A stretch of DNA of 64,000 nucleotides from positions 62,001 through 126,000 of the forward strand of contig CAJXMO010000008.1 of assembly GCA_913056495.1 (NCBI GenBank). The letters are read 5' to 3'. This DNA is from an uncultured Alteromonadaceae bacterium. GTDB lineage: Bacteria > Pseudomonadota > Gammaproteobacteria > Enterobacterales > Alteromonadaceae. Shown here piece by piece: positions 1-8,773 of the stretch. The notes under the pieces are model-generated. The model saw nothing but the letters and a program-made list of their open reading frames with translations. It searched no databases and was not told the origin of the DNA. The position numbers and the translations under genes were made by a program. Positions within the stretch are counted from its first letter, which is position 1, and the number at the start of each line of letters is the position of its first letter.

Positions 1-81
1 ATCGTCTGGCGTTGGGTTACTTGCATTCTTGACCAAATATCCGCAAGATCCGCGCCTTGCATTAAATAAGTTAAGAGTAAT

Positions 82-513
82 ATGTCTAAACTAAAGTCTG
101 AAGTTTCTATTGTCAGCTATGGCATTTACACCAAATGGGATGCCAAAGCGAAAAGTTTACCTAAAATTCAGGAATTCACCACAGAAGTGGTGGCTGAATT
201 AGATATTGAATTTGGAATGGTTGTAAACTTTAAAAAAGCCAAGGGCCATAAAATTAAATTTTGCATTTATCATCCGGATATACCGGATGATGAAGGCAAT
301 ATCATGCCGCCGTTTGAAGGTGAAGAGTATGTCGGTAATAACAACTGGGATTTTTATTTGGGCGATACTATTTGGGCTCCGGTGAGCAATAAGCTAGGCG
401 AATGGCGAATGACGATTGAATTAAAAGGAAAACTTGTTGCGGATAAAACCTTTGATTTAATTGAAGAAGAAGAAAAAAATGAAGCCAATTTTTGGAAAAA
501 AAGAGGTTTTTAA
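82..513 (+). CDS. DUF3859 domain protein
   Basis: A 143-residue soluble protein that I recognise as a DUF3859 family member, from its overall pattern and tryptophan-rich C-terminal half (NNWDFYLGD, LGEWRM). No signal peptide or membrane segment is visible, so it is probably cytoplasmic. The function is unknown; the fold looks like a small beta-rich domain with a charged tail (EEEEK). It lies 35 bp upstream of the Csx16/CARF membrane protein on the same strand, so the two may be co-transcribed, but a functional link is inference only. The ATG is preceded by a weak AAGAG-like ribosome site. Confidence 0.75.
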   Translation: MSKLKSEVSIVSYGIYTKWDAKAKSLPKIQEFTTEVVAELDIEFGMVVNFKKAKGHKIKFCIYHPDIPDDEGNIMPPFEGEEYVGNNNWDFYLGDTIWAPVSNKLGEWRMTIELKGKLVADKTFDLIEEEEKNEANFWKKRGF

Positions 514-548
514 TCCAATTGGTATAAGAATCTGGAACTCAAACTATT

Positions 549-1823
549 ATGGCTAAAATTGCAGTGATGCCTTATGCCGGTGCGCGTAAGTGGTTGTATA
601 AACAAGTACCTGGGATTGATGAATTTGTTGATGAACTCAATTTGGACAAAATCATGCCGGGCGATAAAGTTTATGGTGCGCTGCCGGTTAATCTGGCTGC
701 TGCAATTTGTGACAAAGGCGCTGAATACTTCCATCTGTCAACCGACAAAGCGGAATGTTTAAGCTCAGAATATGATGAATTTAGGCAGGCTCAACCTAAG
801 CTGAGTGCGTTTTATATTAATACCTCAAGCGAAGGCATCGTAAATAAGTTACTGAAAAATAAAATTTTGGCTGCCAAAAACAGAGTTTCCCGCTTTTCAC
901 ATGAACGTCCTCCTGTCCGGTTAACGGATATTAAGCTTGCATTATTCGCTTTAATCGCGGCATCGGCCATTGGCATGTTTGCAAATGCGTTAGGCGGAAC
1001 CTTGTTATTTGAAGTGCATTTTATTAACTGGTTTGGTAAAGATGAAGCTTGGATTAATCAACATTTTAGTTTGTACTGGATTATTGAGCTGATATTTTGT
1101 TTTGTCTTATTCTTGTGGGCATCCTGGTCACTTAGAATTCAGGCACGTCAGTGGGTACCGCTGCGTGATGTTAAACGCCGTGACGCGGATCATGCCTACG
1201 CCGGCCTGGTATTAACCTTATCGAGCGGTTTCAGATTTGAGCAGGAAAATGGTCGTTGGTTTTTTATTAAACAAAAACACGGCCCTGAGACCCGGGTCGA
1301 GTTGACCGGCGATTTGTCGCAGGATATCCAGAATCTGATGCCTCTCAAAATTCAGTGGGAGTTGGTATTACGCATTGTGCGTTCGCAGGCTTGCCATCCA
1401 AACCGAAAATTAAAGCGGGTGATGTTGCTTGGCTCTCAGGATTGCAGTATTAAAAATTTTGAAGGTGTGGTTGAACGGGTTGCCCCCGGCACCTATCCAC
1501 ATATCAAAAATGCACTCTCGGTACTGACTATGTACCCTGAATTTAAGCAGGTGGAGTTTGAACCTTTTCCGATTCCGATTCCACCTAATGATATAGAAGC
1601 TTATTATAACGCTTACCTCAAAATTGCTAAAAACTGGCAGCAGCTTCATGATTTACCGGAAGAAGATATATTAATTGATATTACAGGTGGTAAATCACTC
1701 AATAGTGTCGCAGCCGCTTTGGCAACCTTGCATAATAAAATGCAGTTTCATTATATAGATACCAACAATTTAAATGATGTTTTGGTATACGCGATGGAAT
1801 ATCGCCAGCAAAATATTAACTAA
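549..1823 (+). CDS. Csx16-like / two-TM / CARF-like fusion protein
   Basis: A 424-residue protein with three parts. Residues 1-90 resemble the CRISPR-associated Csx16 (VVA1548) family: an MPYAGARKW start and a PGDKVYGALPVNLAA core near 37-51, then a conserved glycine and an HLSTD stretch. Residues 129-150 and 173-194 are two membrane segments, followed by basic residues. Residues 288-417 look like a CARF domain: a VMLLGSQD strand, then IDITGGKSLNSVAAALA at 376-392 and a YIDT strand, matching the DxTGG ligand-binding signature. CARF domains bind cyclic oligoadenylates, and Csx16 proteins are type III CRISPR accessories proposed to degrade them. I infer a membrane-bound sensor with a built-in off switch. 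No cas gene or CRISPR array is nearby. The stop lies 16 bp before murB. Confidence 0.7.
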   Translation: MAKIAVMPYAGARKWLYKQVPGIDEFVDELNLDKIMPGDKVYGALPVNLAAAICDKGAEYFHLSTDKAECLSSEYDEFRQAQPKLSAFYINTSSEGIVNKLLKNKILAAKNRVSRFSHERPPVRLTDIKLALFALIAASAIGMFANALGGTLLFEVHFINWFGKDEAWINQHFSLYWIIELIFCFVLFLWASWSLRIQARQWVPLRDVKRRDADHAYAGLVLTLSSGFRFEQENGRWFFIKQKHGPETRVELTGDLSQDIQNLMPLKIQWELVLRIVRSQACHPNRKLKRVMLLGSQDCSIKNFEGVVERVAPGTYPHIKNALSVLTMYPEFKQVEFEPFPIPIPPNDIEAYYNAYLKIAKNWQQLHDLPEEDILIDITGGKSLNSVAAALATLHNKMQFHYIDTNNLNDVLVYAMEYRQQNIN

Positions 1824-1839
1824 GCATGTAGGAAAATTC

Positions 1840-2868
1840 GTGGTTTTTATCCCAAATACTTTTGGCTTAACCATTCAAGCCGACCGTTTAATTAGCTGGC
1901 CTGCACAAGCCGGTCAATTTAACGCTAAACAGAATTATCTGGTGGTTGGCTCGGGCAGTAATTTATTATTTACTGATACGCATTTTAACGGCCAGATTAT
2001 TCAAGTGGATAATCAGACATTCAATATTCGCGAAACCGATACGCATTATGAAGTGACACTTGGGGCAGGTTTAAACTGGCATCAAACGGTTAAACGTTTG
2101 GTTGAGGCCGGTGTTAACGGACTTGAAAATCTGGCGTTAATTCCGGGGACCGTGGGTGCTGCACCCATTCAGAATATTGGGGCATATGGGGTTGAATTCA
2201 GTCAAGTGTGTGACAGTGTGACTGGCTTTGATATTAAATCTGGAAACATAAAACAGCTATCGGCGACTGAGTGTAAATTTGCTTATCGGGAGTCGATTTT
2301 TAAACATGCTTTAAAAGATACTTTTATAATAACAGAGGTTATCCTTAAACTGCCTAAAAACTGGCAAGCTAATATTCAGTATGGTCCGCTGAAAAGCTTA
2401 AATAATCCTACTGCAGGTGAAGTATTTGAACGGGTTTGCCAAATCAGACAAGAAAAGCTGCCCGATCCGGTGAAGTTAGGCAATGCCGGTAGCTTTTTTA
2501 AAAACCCCGTTATCAGCCAGGCTGAGTTTGAAAGGTTAAAAGTGCAAGATACTCAGCTACCTCACTATCCGCAGGACGATGGCAGCATTAAACTGGCAGC
2601 GGGTTATTTAATTGATAAAGCCGGATTGAAAGGGCTGAGGTACCGACAGGCAGAAGTTCATCAGCAGCAAGCTTTGGTTTTGGTTAATCTGGGAGAAGCG
2701 ATAGCAGATGATATGATTCAGCTCGCGGCCCATGTCAGACAAAAAGTTTATGATAAATATCAGGTCAGGTTAACACCGGAAGTGAGGTTTATTGGGGCAA
2801 ATGGTGAAGTTGATGCTGAAAGTTTATTAGAGCAACATGCCTCAACCGGTTTGAGTAGGAATAGTTAA
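1840..2868 (+). CDS. murB: UDP-N-acetylenolpyruvoylglucosamine reductase MurB
   Basis: Reduces UDP-GlcNAc-enolpyruvate to UDP-MurNAc with NADPH and FAD, the second committed step of peptidoglycan precursor synthesis in the cytoplasm. The FAD-binding part carries VVGSGSNLL, LIPGTVGAAPIQNIGAYG and the catalytic-region motif GNAGSFFKNP. GTG at 1840 is chosen because AGGA lies 6 bases upstream and it gives 342 residues, the same as E. coli MurB; an in-frame ATG at 1774 would overlap the preceding gene and add residues unlike MurB. It is followed directly by birA, an order common in gammaproteobacteria. Confidence 0.95.
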   Translation: MVFIPNTFGLTIQADRLISWPAQAGQFNAKQNYLVVGSGSNLLFTDTHFNGQIIQVDNQTFNIRETDTHYEVTLGAGLNWHQTVKRLVEAGVNGLENLALIPGTVGAAPIQNIGAYGVEFSQVCDSVTGFDIKSGNIKQLSATECKFAYRESIFKHALKDTFIITEVILKLPKNWQANIQYGPLKSLNNPTAGEVFERVCQIRQEKLPDPVKLGNAGSFFKNPVISQAEFERLKVQDTQLPHYPQDDGSIKLAAGYLIDKAGLKGLRYRQAEVHQQQALVLVNLGEAIADDMIQLAAHVRQKVYDKYQVRLTPEVRFIGANGEVDAESLLEQHASTGLSRNS

Positions 2869-3819
2869 TTGAATATAGATTTATTGATTGATGCGCTGGC
2901 AAAAGAGGGATTTCACTCGGGTCAGGCTTTAGCTAAAGAGTTTTCGATGTCACGGGCCGGTATCTCAAAGTGGATAAACAAGCTTAGAGACGCTGGATAC
3001 GATATTCACTCGGTCCCGGGCAAAGGTTATTGTTTTGCACCCTATGTCCAGCCGCTGGACACTGATAAAATAAAGGCTCAGCTAAAAGGGAAAGCCAGTT
3101 GCATCATAAACCGGGAAACCGGATCGACAAATGAGGATGTCAAACGCTTTTTCAGAGCCAATCTGGGTAACCGTGTATTTGCAACAACCGAAAAACAAAC
3201 GCAGGGCAGGGGCCGGCGAGGACGGGTCTGGCATTCACCTTACGCTCAGAACATTTATTTCAGTTTAGGGCTGAAACTGGATTTGGCGATCAGCGAATTA
3301 TCCGGCTTGAGTATTGTTGTGGGTTTAGCGATTGCCGATTTACTCAAGCAAAAATCAATTCCGATCCAGTTAAAATGGCCAAATGATATTTATCTTGAAG
3401 GCAAAAAACTAGGCGGCATCTTGGTAGAACTCGAAGGTGCGTTTGAACCACCTTGCAATGTCATCATCGGTGTGGGCTTAAATATCAATATGCCACAGCA
3501 AGATCAGCAAATTGATCAGGCCTGGCATTGTTTATCTGAATTTTCCGGACAGGTGATTAACCGGACAGAGCTCTTGATTGAACTTTATCAACAATTAACG
3601 ACTTATATAACTGAATTTTGTGAGCACGGTATGAGCCAGTTTGCGGATAAATGGTCACAGTATGATCTTTATTATCATCAGCCGGTTCAACTAATGAGTG
3701 GTGAGCAAGTCCAGACAGGTACAAATTTGGGTATCAATGAGCAAGGGGGCTTGAGATTGCAAACTGAAACCGGCGAAGTACAAATTAATGGCGGTGAAAT
3801 TTCTCTGAGGCCAGTATGA
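2869..3819 (+). CDS. birA: biotin ligase / biotin operon repressor BirA
   Basis: Bifunctional 316-residue protein. Residues 1-65 form a winged helix (SMSRAGISKWINKLRDAGY) for binding the biotin operator; the rest is the biotin protein ligase that makes biotinyl-AMP and biotinylates the acetyl-CoA carboxylase carrier protein. The nucleotide/biotin loop GRGRRGR is near residue 113 and KWPNDIYLEGKKLGG near 165. It starts with TTG directly after the murB stop, with AGGA eight bases upstream. The 3' end overlaps coaX by four bases (ATGA), implying translational coupling. Confidence 0.95.
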   Translation: MNIDLLIDALAKEGFHSGQALAKEFSMSRAGISKWINKLRDAGYDIHSVPGKGYCFAPYVQPLDTDKIKAQLKGKASCIINRETGSTNEDVKRFFRANLGNRVFATTEKQTQGRGRRGRVWHSPYAQNIYFSLGLKLDLAISELSGLSIVVGLAIADLLKQKSIPIQLKWPNDIYLEGKKLGGILVELEGAFEPPCNVIIGVGLNINMPQQDQQIDQAWHCLSEFSGQVINRTELLIELYQQLTTYITEFCEHGMSQFADKWSQYDLYYHQPVQLMSGEQVQTGTNLGINEQGGLRLQTETGEVQINGGEISLRPV

Positions 3820-4529
3820 GCTGCTTACTCGTCGATGAAGGCAATACTTTAGCTAAATATGCACTTTGTGATGAAACCGGTGCAATCACTACAATTGACT
3901 GGCCAGAAATTGATTTTTTATCTCTAACTCAAATTATCTTCTCGAGTGTGAAAAAACCAAATGATTCGGTGATAAATCAATTGCAAGCAGCAGTTCAAAA
4001 TGCAAATCATGCCCATCTGAGTATTAAGCAGGTTGAAACCCCGGCAAAGGCATTTGGTCTGATAAACGCCTATCAGGATTATAAAAGACTGGGAGTAGAT
4101 AGATGGCTTGCTATGCTAGCTGTTAAAAATTTTACTTCTCGCGGTTTTATTGTAATTGATGCCGGTACTGCACTGACAATAGATGCAGTGGACCGGCATG
4201 GGCTGCATTTAGGTGGCTGGATTTTACCCAATGTGAATCTGAGTGCGCAAAGCTTGATTAAAAGAACAGACAAAATTGAAATAAAGCAAGCTGCTAAGCC
4301 GGATATCAATTTAGGTAAAGTGACAGAAAGTTGTATCTATAATGGACTTTATGCAAGCCACATCTGTTTAATTCAATCTTTGGTTTTAAGCCTTAGTACG
4401 GATTGCCAACCTGAAATCTGGTTAACGGGTGGTGACAGTCAGATTTATAAAAAATTACTGGCTGAAGTTAATATTTCGAGTCAGGTGGAATCTGATCTCG
4501 TGTTTTATGGCTTACGCCAATATATCTGA
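3816..4529 (+). CDS. coaX: type III pantothenate kinase CoaX
   Basis: Phosphorylates pantothenate with ATP, the first step of coenzyme A synthesis. The 237-residue sequence has the ASKHA-fold signatures of the type III enzyme: DEGNTLAKYA near the N-terminus (phosphate 1 loop), LGVDRWLAMLA, IDAGTALTID (phosphate 2) and GGWILPN. Its ATG overlaps the birA stop, and birA-coaX adjacency is common in gammaproteobacteria. No separate promoter is visible. Confidence 0.93.
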   Translation: MSCLLVDEGNTLAKYALCDETGAITTIDWPEIDFLSLTQIIFSSVKKPNDSVINQLQAAVQNANHAHLSIKQVETPAKAFGLINAYQDYKRLGVDRWLAMLAVKNFTSRGFIVIDAGTALTIDAVDRHGLHLGGWILPNVNLSAQSLIKRTDKIEIKQAAKPDINLGKVTESCIYNGLYASHICLIQSLVLSLSTDCQPEIWLTGGDSQIYKKLLAEVNISSQVESDLVFYGLRQYI

Positions 4530-4560
4530 TCACGGTAAAAAAGACTTTGATTTGGTTGTA

Positions 4561-4638
4561 ATTTGCACAAGTTAAATTAAATAATTCGAAAAATTGATTT
4601 AAAACTGTGCAAATGAATAAAAAAATGATTTTTTTATT
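4561..4638 (+). terminator. probable end of murB-birA-coaX transcript
   Basis: A perfect 9-bp inverted repeat (ATTTGCACA at 4561-4569 and TGTGCAAAT at 4606-4614) is followed by a second, A/T-only palindrome ending in a T run at 4628-4634. The stem is weak and widely spaced, so this is a tentative terminator between coaX and the tRNA genes. Confidence 0.3.
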
Positions 4639-4647
4639 AAAAAAGGG

Positions 4648-4676
4648 TTGCAACACCCCCGAGGTTTCAATAAACT
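4648..4676 (+). promoter_or_regulatory. sigma70-type promoter for tRNA-Thr
   Basis: TTGCAA at 4648-4653, a 17-base spacer, and TAAACT at 4671-4676, followed by a mixed discriminator and tRNA-Thr 20 bases downstream. Placement and spacing fit a stable-RNA promoter; the -10 box is imperfect. Confidence 0.5.
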
Positions 4677-4696
4677 TCGCACCACTTTTTGACAGG

Positions 4697-4772
<76 letters not shown>

Positions 4773-4864
4773 TTTTATTTATTCCCTATTTTATTCATGA
4801 ATTTTATTGTTTTTGAATGAATTTAGTGGCGTGAATCATTCTCAGAACTCGTTGTTCTTGTGTC

Positions 4865-4951
4865 GCCCGGGTGGTGGAATTGGTAGACACAAGGGATTTA
4901 AAATCCCTCGCTGGTAACAGCGTGCCGGTTCAAGTCCGGCCCCGGGCACCA
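4865..4951 (+). tRNA. tRNA-Leu (anticodon TAA)
   Basis: An 87-base tRNA with a long variable arm (CGCTGGTAACAGCG). The acceptor stem GCCCGGG pairs with CCCGGGC, CCA is encoded, and the anticodon loop TTTAAAA gives TAA. The class II variable arm confirms leucine. Confidence 0.97.
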
Positions 4952-5022
4952 ATCTTTATTTTCCTAATCTTTTTAATTTCTGATTGATTCTATGGCTATA
5001 AATAGTCAGCGAATATAGAATT

Positions 5023-5256
5023 CACCACACTGAATTTAAATTAACCAGAGCTATTTAACCTCAGTTGCCTAGTCTAATAGGTATAGGTTCTCAGAAGACA
5101 TCAGCTTAAGCGCTCACGAGTCTATTCTAATGGCTTTTTAGTCAGAATAGGTTATATCACGCGTTAGTGATAAATGATTCAGCACAGCGAGCTGATGAGG
5201 TGATTTAATTTAAGTAAGCTATCTTATCTGAACATGGGTTAACTGAATTCGTGGTG
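5023..5256. repeat. long imperfect inverted repeat downstream of tRNA-Leu
   Basis: The 330-bp gap 4952-5281 holds no convincing gene. CACCAC (5023) with TTAACC (5041) is mirrored by GGTTAA (5237) and GTGGTG (5251), and the centre carries CTATTCT (5122-5128) / AGAATAG (5144-5150). A smaller palindrome, TATCAC/GTGATA, lies near 5155-5172. The arms are too imperfect to call a transposable element with confidence; it may be a decayed miniature element. Confidence 0.3.
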
Positions 5257-5281
5257 GACTGCTTTGTCAGTTAATCCTAAA

Positions 5282-6208
5282 TCACCAGCTATATAAATGA
5301 TCGAGAGACCTCATTTCTTCGATATAAAGCTGACCGTTTTGTTTGGCTTGGTCAAGCTGCCATGTTTTCAGGTTTTGAGTATAGTCTTTAATTTGACCAC
5401 TGAACTCAATATCGGGTGCCAGTTCATCAAGCGCAAAATAATAGCTACTAGCGGTAACCGGATCCGGCACTTCACCATACTGATAACGCATTGCAAGGTT
5501 TAATAAGGCATCTAAACTGCCTAGTGAGCGTGCGTACTCAAGCCACATTAATTGTTTCTGATAATGACTGTAAGGGTTTTTAGCTGCAGCCTGATTAGAT
5601 TGCCTGATCCCTGGTAGATGTGATAATAAAAGCGCGGCTTGTATTTTTATTTCCGGGCGGGTCGCATTTAATGCAAGCTCTCCCGCATTTTGGTTTAAGT
5701 CTAATAAAGCTTGTGTGGGCAGGAACTGGCAATTCTGAATGTTTTTAAGCTTGCTTGCCGTTAGTTCATCAGTATTTTCAGGTTCGGGGATATTGAGTTT
5801 ATAGTTTTGGGCATGACTAATAAATTCAAGGCATTGTGCAATCGATAATAAGAGCCTGAGTTTGGTTTCATCATCTGCCAGACTATAAACCTGTTCTTCG
5901 AGTCGCTTAACAAGCGAGCCTTCTAACGGTTCAAGATAGTCTATAGCTTTTACATTTACAGCAGAGGACTGGCGGGTATCCGTTTCTGCGGGTGGGCTTT
6001 CAGTTATTGTTGGCTTAGCTGTCTCGAGTGATACTTCTGGCTTAACTGAATTGCTATGCGCACCATTTATCTGAGATATGTTTTGTACTGTTTGCGGCTC
6101 TGAGTTGTTTGCTTGATCGGGAGTTAAATTGGGGTAGATAAACAATAACAATGTACTGACAAGGCAGAGTACCGCAACGAGCATAATAATTGAGAACAAG
6201 TTTTTCAT
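5282..6208 (-). CDS. membrane-anchored hypothetical protein with Sel1-like segment
   Basis: 308 residues, not recognised as a named family. An N-terminal hydrophobic helix (residues 4-26, FSIIMLVAVLCLV) acts as an uncleaved anchor or signal, followed by a low-complexity Ser/Thr/Glu/Pro linker to about residue 90. The C-terminal half is helical, with one Sel1/TPR-like stretch near 225-255 (SLGSLDALLNLAMRYQYGE). This suggests a periplasmic helical-repeat domain for protein contacts. It is the last gene of a minus-strand set downstream of a small membrane protein and a GGDEF/EAL enzyme, with a 30-bp gap to the former. Confidence 0.6.
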   Translation of the reverse strand: MKNLFSIIMLVAVLCLVSTLLLFIYPNLTPDQANNSEPQTVQNISQINGAHSNSVKPEVSLETAKPTITESPPAETDTRQSSAVNVKAIDYLEPLEGSLVKRLEEQVYSLADDETKLRLLLSIAQCLEFISHAQNYKLNIPEPENTDELTASKLKNIQNCQFLPTQALLDLNQNAGELALNATRPEIKIQAALLLSHLPGIRQSNQAAAKNPYSHYQKQLMWLEYARSLGSLDALLNLAMRYQYGEVPDPVTASSYYFALDELAPDIEFSGQIKDYTQNLKTWQLDQAKQNGQLYIEEMRSLDHLYSW

Positions 6209-6238
6209 TGGCTCACTTGTCCTTATTCCGAACTTGGC

Positions 6239-6514
6239 TTATTTACTGCCCCATATTTTTGAAACGGCTCTGTCGCTCCCTAAACCGCCAACAATCAGAC
6301 AAACCAGTCCGGCACAACCAAAAATACCAATAGGTATCCACTTACCTGCTAAACTGGCTGGCACTATAATGATTAGTGCGATTGTAAGCACCATAAAAAG
6401 AGCACCAACAACATTTAAAACCGTTCTGTTTAGCGGTTTGTAACTGTATGGCTCATTACCTTGTTCAAACATATTCAGAACAGGTGAACATAATTTTCGC
6501 GCGAGTGTTTTCAT
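6239..6514 (-). CDS. small two-TM membrane protein
   Basis: About 91 residues, family not recognised. Two hydrophobic helices (near residues 34-56, VVGALFMVLTIALIIIV, and 63-83, GIFGCAGLVCLIVGG) are separated by a short loop, with both ends predicted cytoplasmic. The start is uncertain: ATG at 6514 is preferred, but an in-frame GTG at 6523 directly abuts the TAA of the upstream GGDEF/EAL gene. The tight junction suggests translational coupling and perhaps a shared function at the membrane. Confidence 0.6.
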   Translation of the reverse strand: MKTLARKLCSPVLNMFEQGNEPYSYKPLNRTVLNVVGALFMVLTIALIIIVPASLAGKWIPIGIFGCAGLVCLIVGGLGSDRAVSKIWGSK

Positions 6515-6523
6515 ATCTTTCAC

Positions 6524-8536
6524 TTAATTAGATTTATCACTTTCCAGTAATTGGATAAATTGATCTTTTGGTAAAGGTTTGCTGATTAAATAGCCCTGAC
6601 CAAATTGACAGTTTAACTGGTTGAGCAGGCTTCTCTGATCGTCTGTTTCTATGCCTTCTGCCACCACTGCCATCTCCAGGCCATTTGCCATACGAATAAT
6701 TGAATTAACTAAAGCCGCGTCTGCCGTATCGACAACCATATCCCGAATAAACAAACGATCAATTTTTATCTTAGAGATATATTTTCTAAAATGCTTTACA
6801 TAGCTGAGTGCCGAATATCCGGTTCCAAAATCATCAATTGCAATTTTTATATCCAGCTTGTCCAGCTCTTCCAGCTTTTGCTGAACATTGGTTTGAATGT
6901 CATCCTGAAGCAAAGATCTTTCAGTTACTTCTATTTCCAGCCTGCATGTCTCTAACGGAGACTCAGCCAGTAACTGGCTGACATTGTGCACCAGATCTTC
7001 CTGAGCAAAATCTAACGGGCAGAAGTTAACAGTACCAAATAGAGTTGGATAATCAGCTTCTAACTGATTCAGTAATTTAATTGTTTCACTTAATACATAT
7101 CTATCTATTTGAATAATATCGCCGGTTTCTTCAGCCAGTTCAATAAATACATCCGGTCTGACCTGGCCGAATTTGGGGTGACTCCAGCGACACAGACTTT
7201 CAAATCCAACAATGTTTGATTTGTCTATGGAGAAGATGGGCTGATAAGAAACGCTGATTTCATTATTATCCAGCGCAGAGCCGACGGCACTTTTTAATTG
7301 TGAACGATACAACAAATCCTCAAACATATTGGCTGAGAAGGTTTTAAACTGACTTTTACCGGCTGATTTTGCTTCAAACATAGCCGTATCTGCATTCGCG
7401 ATTAATGACGTGACTGTATCCGCATCGTCCGGATATACCGCTATCCCGATACTACAACTTAAATTCAAAACATCTTGTTGTATCTTGTAAGGCGCTTTTA
7501 AGGTATGAATAATGATATTGGCCAGGTTTTCTGCCGGATCCCCGGTTAAATTGACGATAAACATAAACTCATCACCGCCAATTCGGGCGACATGAGCTGG
7601 ATAAGAATGCGCCACTTTTTTAAGACGATCCGCAACCATTTTTAAAATTTCATCACCCACTAAATGTTTATGCGCATCATTGATTTCTTTAAAGCCATCT
7701 AAATCGATAAACATCAATGAGAAGGGGTCTTTATTCTGATTTTTTTTCAGCACCTGTTCGAGCAGTTGAAGGCCATACCTTCGGTTGGGTAAACCGGTTA
7801 AATCATCATAATTTGCCTGATATGTCAGATGCTCTTCATATTTTTGTTTGGTTCGAATAAAGTTATGTGTCTCTTTATTTAATTGATTAAAGTTCGAAAC
7901 AATTTTACTTAATTCATCTTCAATCACCTGATTACGCTCAAGCTCAATTTCGGTCAGTGATTCGTCATTAATATTGTAAGTTTTTAATCCACTGGAAATC
8001 AGAATTAAATGACGTGAAACCATATAATCAAAGAGTTTGATGGAGACCAGAGTGATTAACAGAGACGAAAAGATGAAGATAAAAATAATATAGGTGAGCG
8101 CTGCGCTGATGTAATGATTAATCTCATCGTTATTCAGCCAGACTTTTAGCTCACCGACCTGTTCATCATGATAATTCAACTGTTGAGTAAATTGGGCACT
8201 TCCGACCGGTTCACCTATTAGGTAAGTTTCACCCGTGGTACTGTTAATTTGTGCCGTTGAAATAAAGGGTACCCGAACCAAACCGGACAAAACAAATTGT
8301 GTCGTTTCTTCTTTAAAACTCCACAGAGCTTCTGCCAAAGGCTCCTCTACCAGAGCTAAATTATCATTAACATCTTTATTCACTTGGGCATGTATCGTTT
8401 TATACTGATAAGTACTAAAAGCACCAATGACAGCCAGGCTAATAATCAGGCTGGACGCTAATATTGCCAGCACGACTCTGGCTTTTAACGAGTTTAGTGA
8501 TAATTTTTTTAAGATGGCATAGCAAGCCGTATACAT
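6524..8536 (-). CDS. membrane GGDEF/EAL c-di-GMP signalling protein
   Basis: 670 residues. TM1 (about 21-44) and TM2 (about 149-170) bracket a periplasmic sensor domain, followed by a signalling helix, a GGDEF domain with intact GGDEF near residue 320, and an EAL domain. The EAL signature reads ESL near 445, but the metal and catalytic motifs (NFCPLDF, EVTE, DDFGTGYS, KIDR, AEGIE) are present, so phosphodiesterase activity is plausible. No RxxD inhibitory site precedes GGDEF. It probably makes and/or degrades c-di-GMP in response to a periplasmic signal. First gene of a three-gene minus-strand unit. Confidence 0.9.
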   Translation of the reverse strand: MYTACYAILKKLSLNSLKARVVLAILASSLIISLAVIGAFSTYQYKTIHAQVNKDVNDNLALVEEPLAEALWSFKEETTQFVLSGLVRVPFISTAQINSTTGETYLIGEPVGSAQFTQQLNYHDEQVGELKVWLNNDEINHYISAALTYIIFIFIFSSLLITLVSIKLFDYMVSRHLILISSGLKTYNINDESLTEIELERNQVIEDELSKIVSNFNQLNKETHNFIRTKQKYEEHLTYQANYDDLTGLPNRRYGLQLLEQVLKKNQNKDPFSLMFIDLDGFKEINDAHKHLVGDEILKMVADRLKKVAHSYPAHVARIGGDEFMFIVNLTGDPAENLANIIIHTLKAPYKIQQDVLNLSCSIGIAVYPDDADTVTSLIANADTAMFEAKSAGKSQFKTFSANMFEDLLYRSQLKSAVGSALDNNEISVSYQPIFSIDKSNIVGFESLCRWSHPKFGQVRPDVFIELAEETGDIIQIDRYVLSETIKLLNQLEADYPTLFGTVNFCPLDFAQEDLVHNVSQLLAESPLETCRLEIEVTERSLLQDDIQTNVQQKLEELDKLDIKIAIDDFGTGYSALSYVKHFRKYISKIKIDRLFIRDMVVDTADAALVNSIIRMANGLEMAVVAEGIETDDQRSLLNQLNCQFGQGYLISKPLPKDQFIQLLESDKSN

Positions 8537-8773
8537 TTAAACTCTCTGACAGATTGAATACTTGATTGATAATAATGAAATATATAGCATAAATCTAATT
8601 TTCTTCTCAACTTGGTCTTTAAGTTCTGACTCTTGGTTAAGTATTTTATTGCAGGATTGTTAATAATAGCGTTAGAGTGAAACTCTATCCACTTTAATCC
8701 GTTATATTTTACGATAAAGTCAGTAATAGTCAGGCTAGACCCTAATAATTAACTGACCCATGGTGTTTATTAA

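Noticed and set aside
1..94. Possible tail of an upstream gene (frame ending 92-94)
   Set aside because: About 30 codons are open in this frame, but two other frames also end nearby and nothing is recognisable, so the call cannot be supported.
1774..1839. Longer murB start at ATG 1774
   Set aside because: It would overlap the previous gene and add residues unlike MurB; GTG 1840 has a ribosome site and gives the family length.
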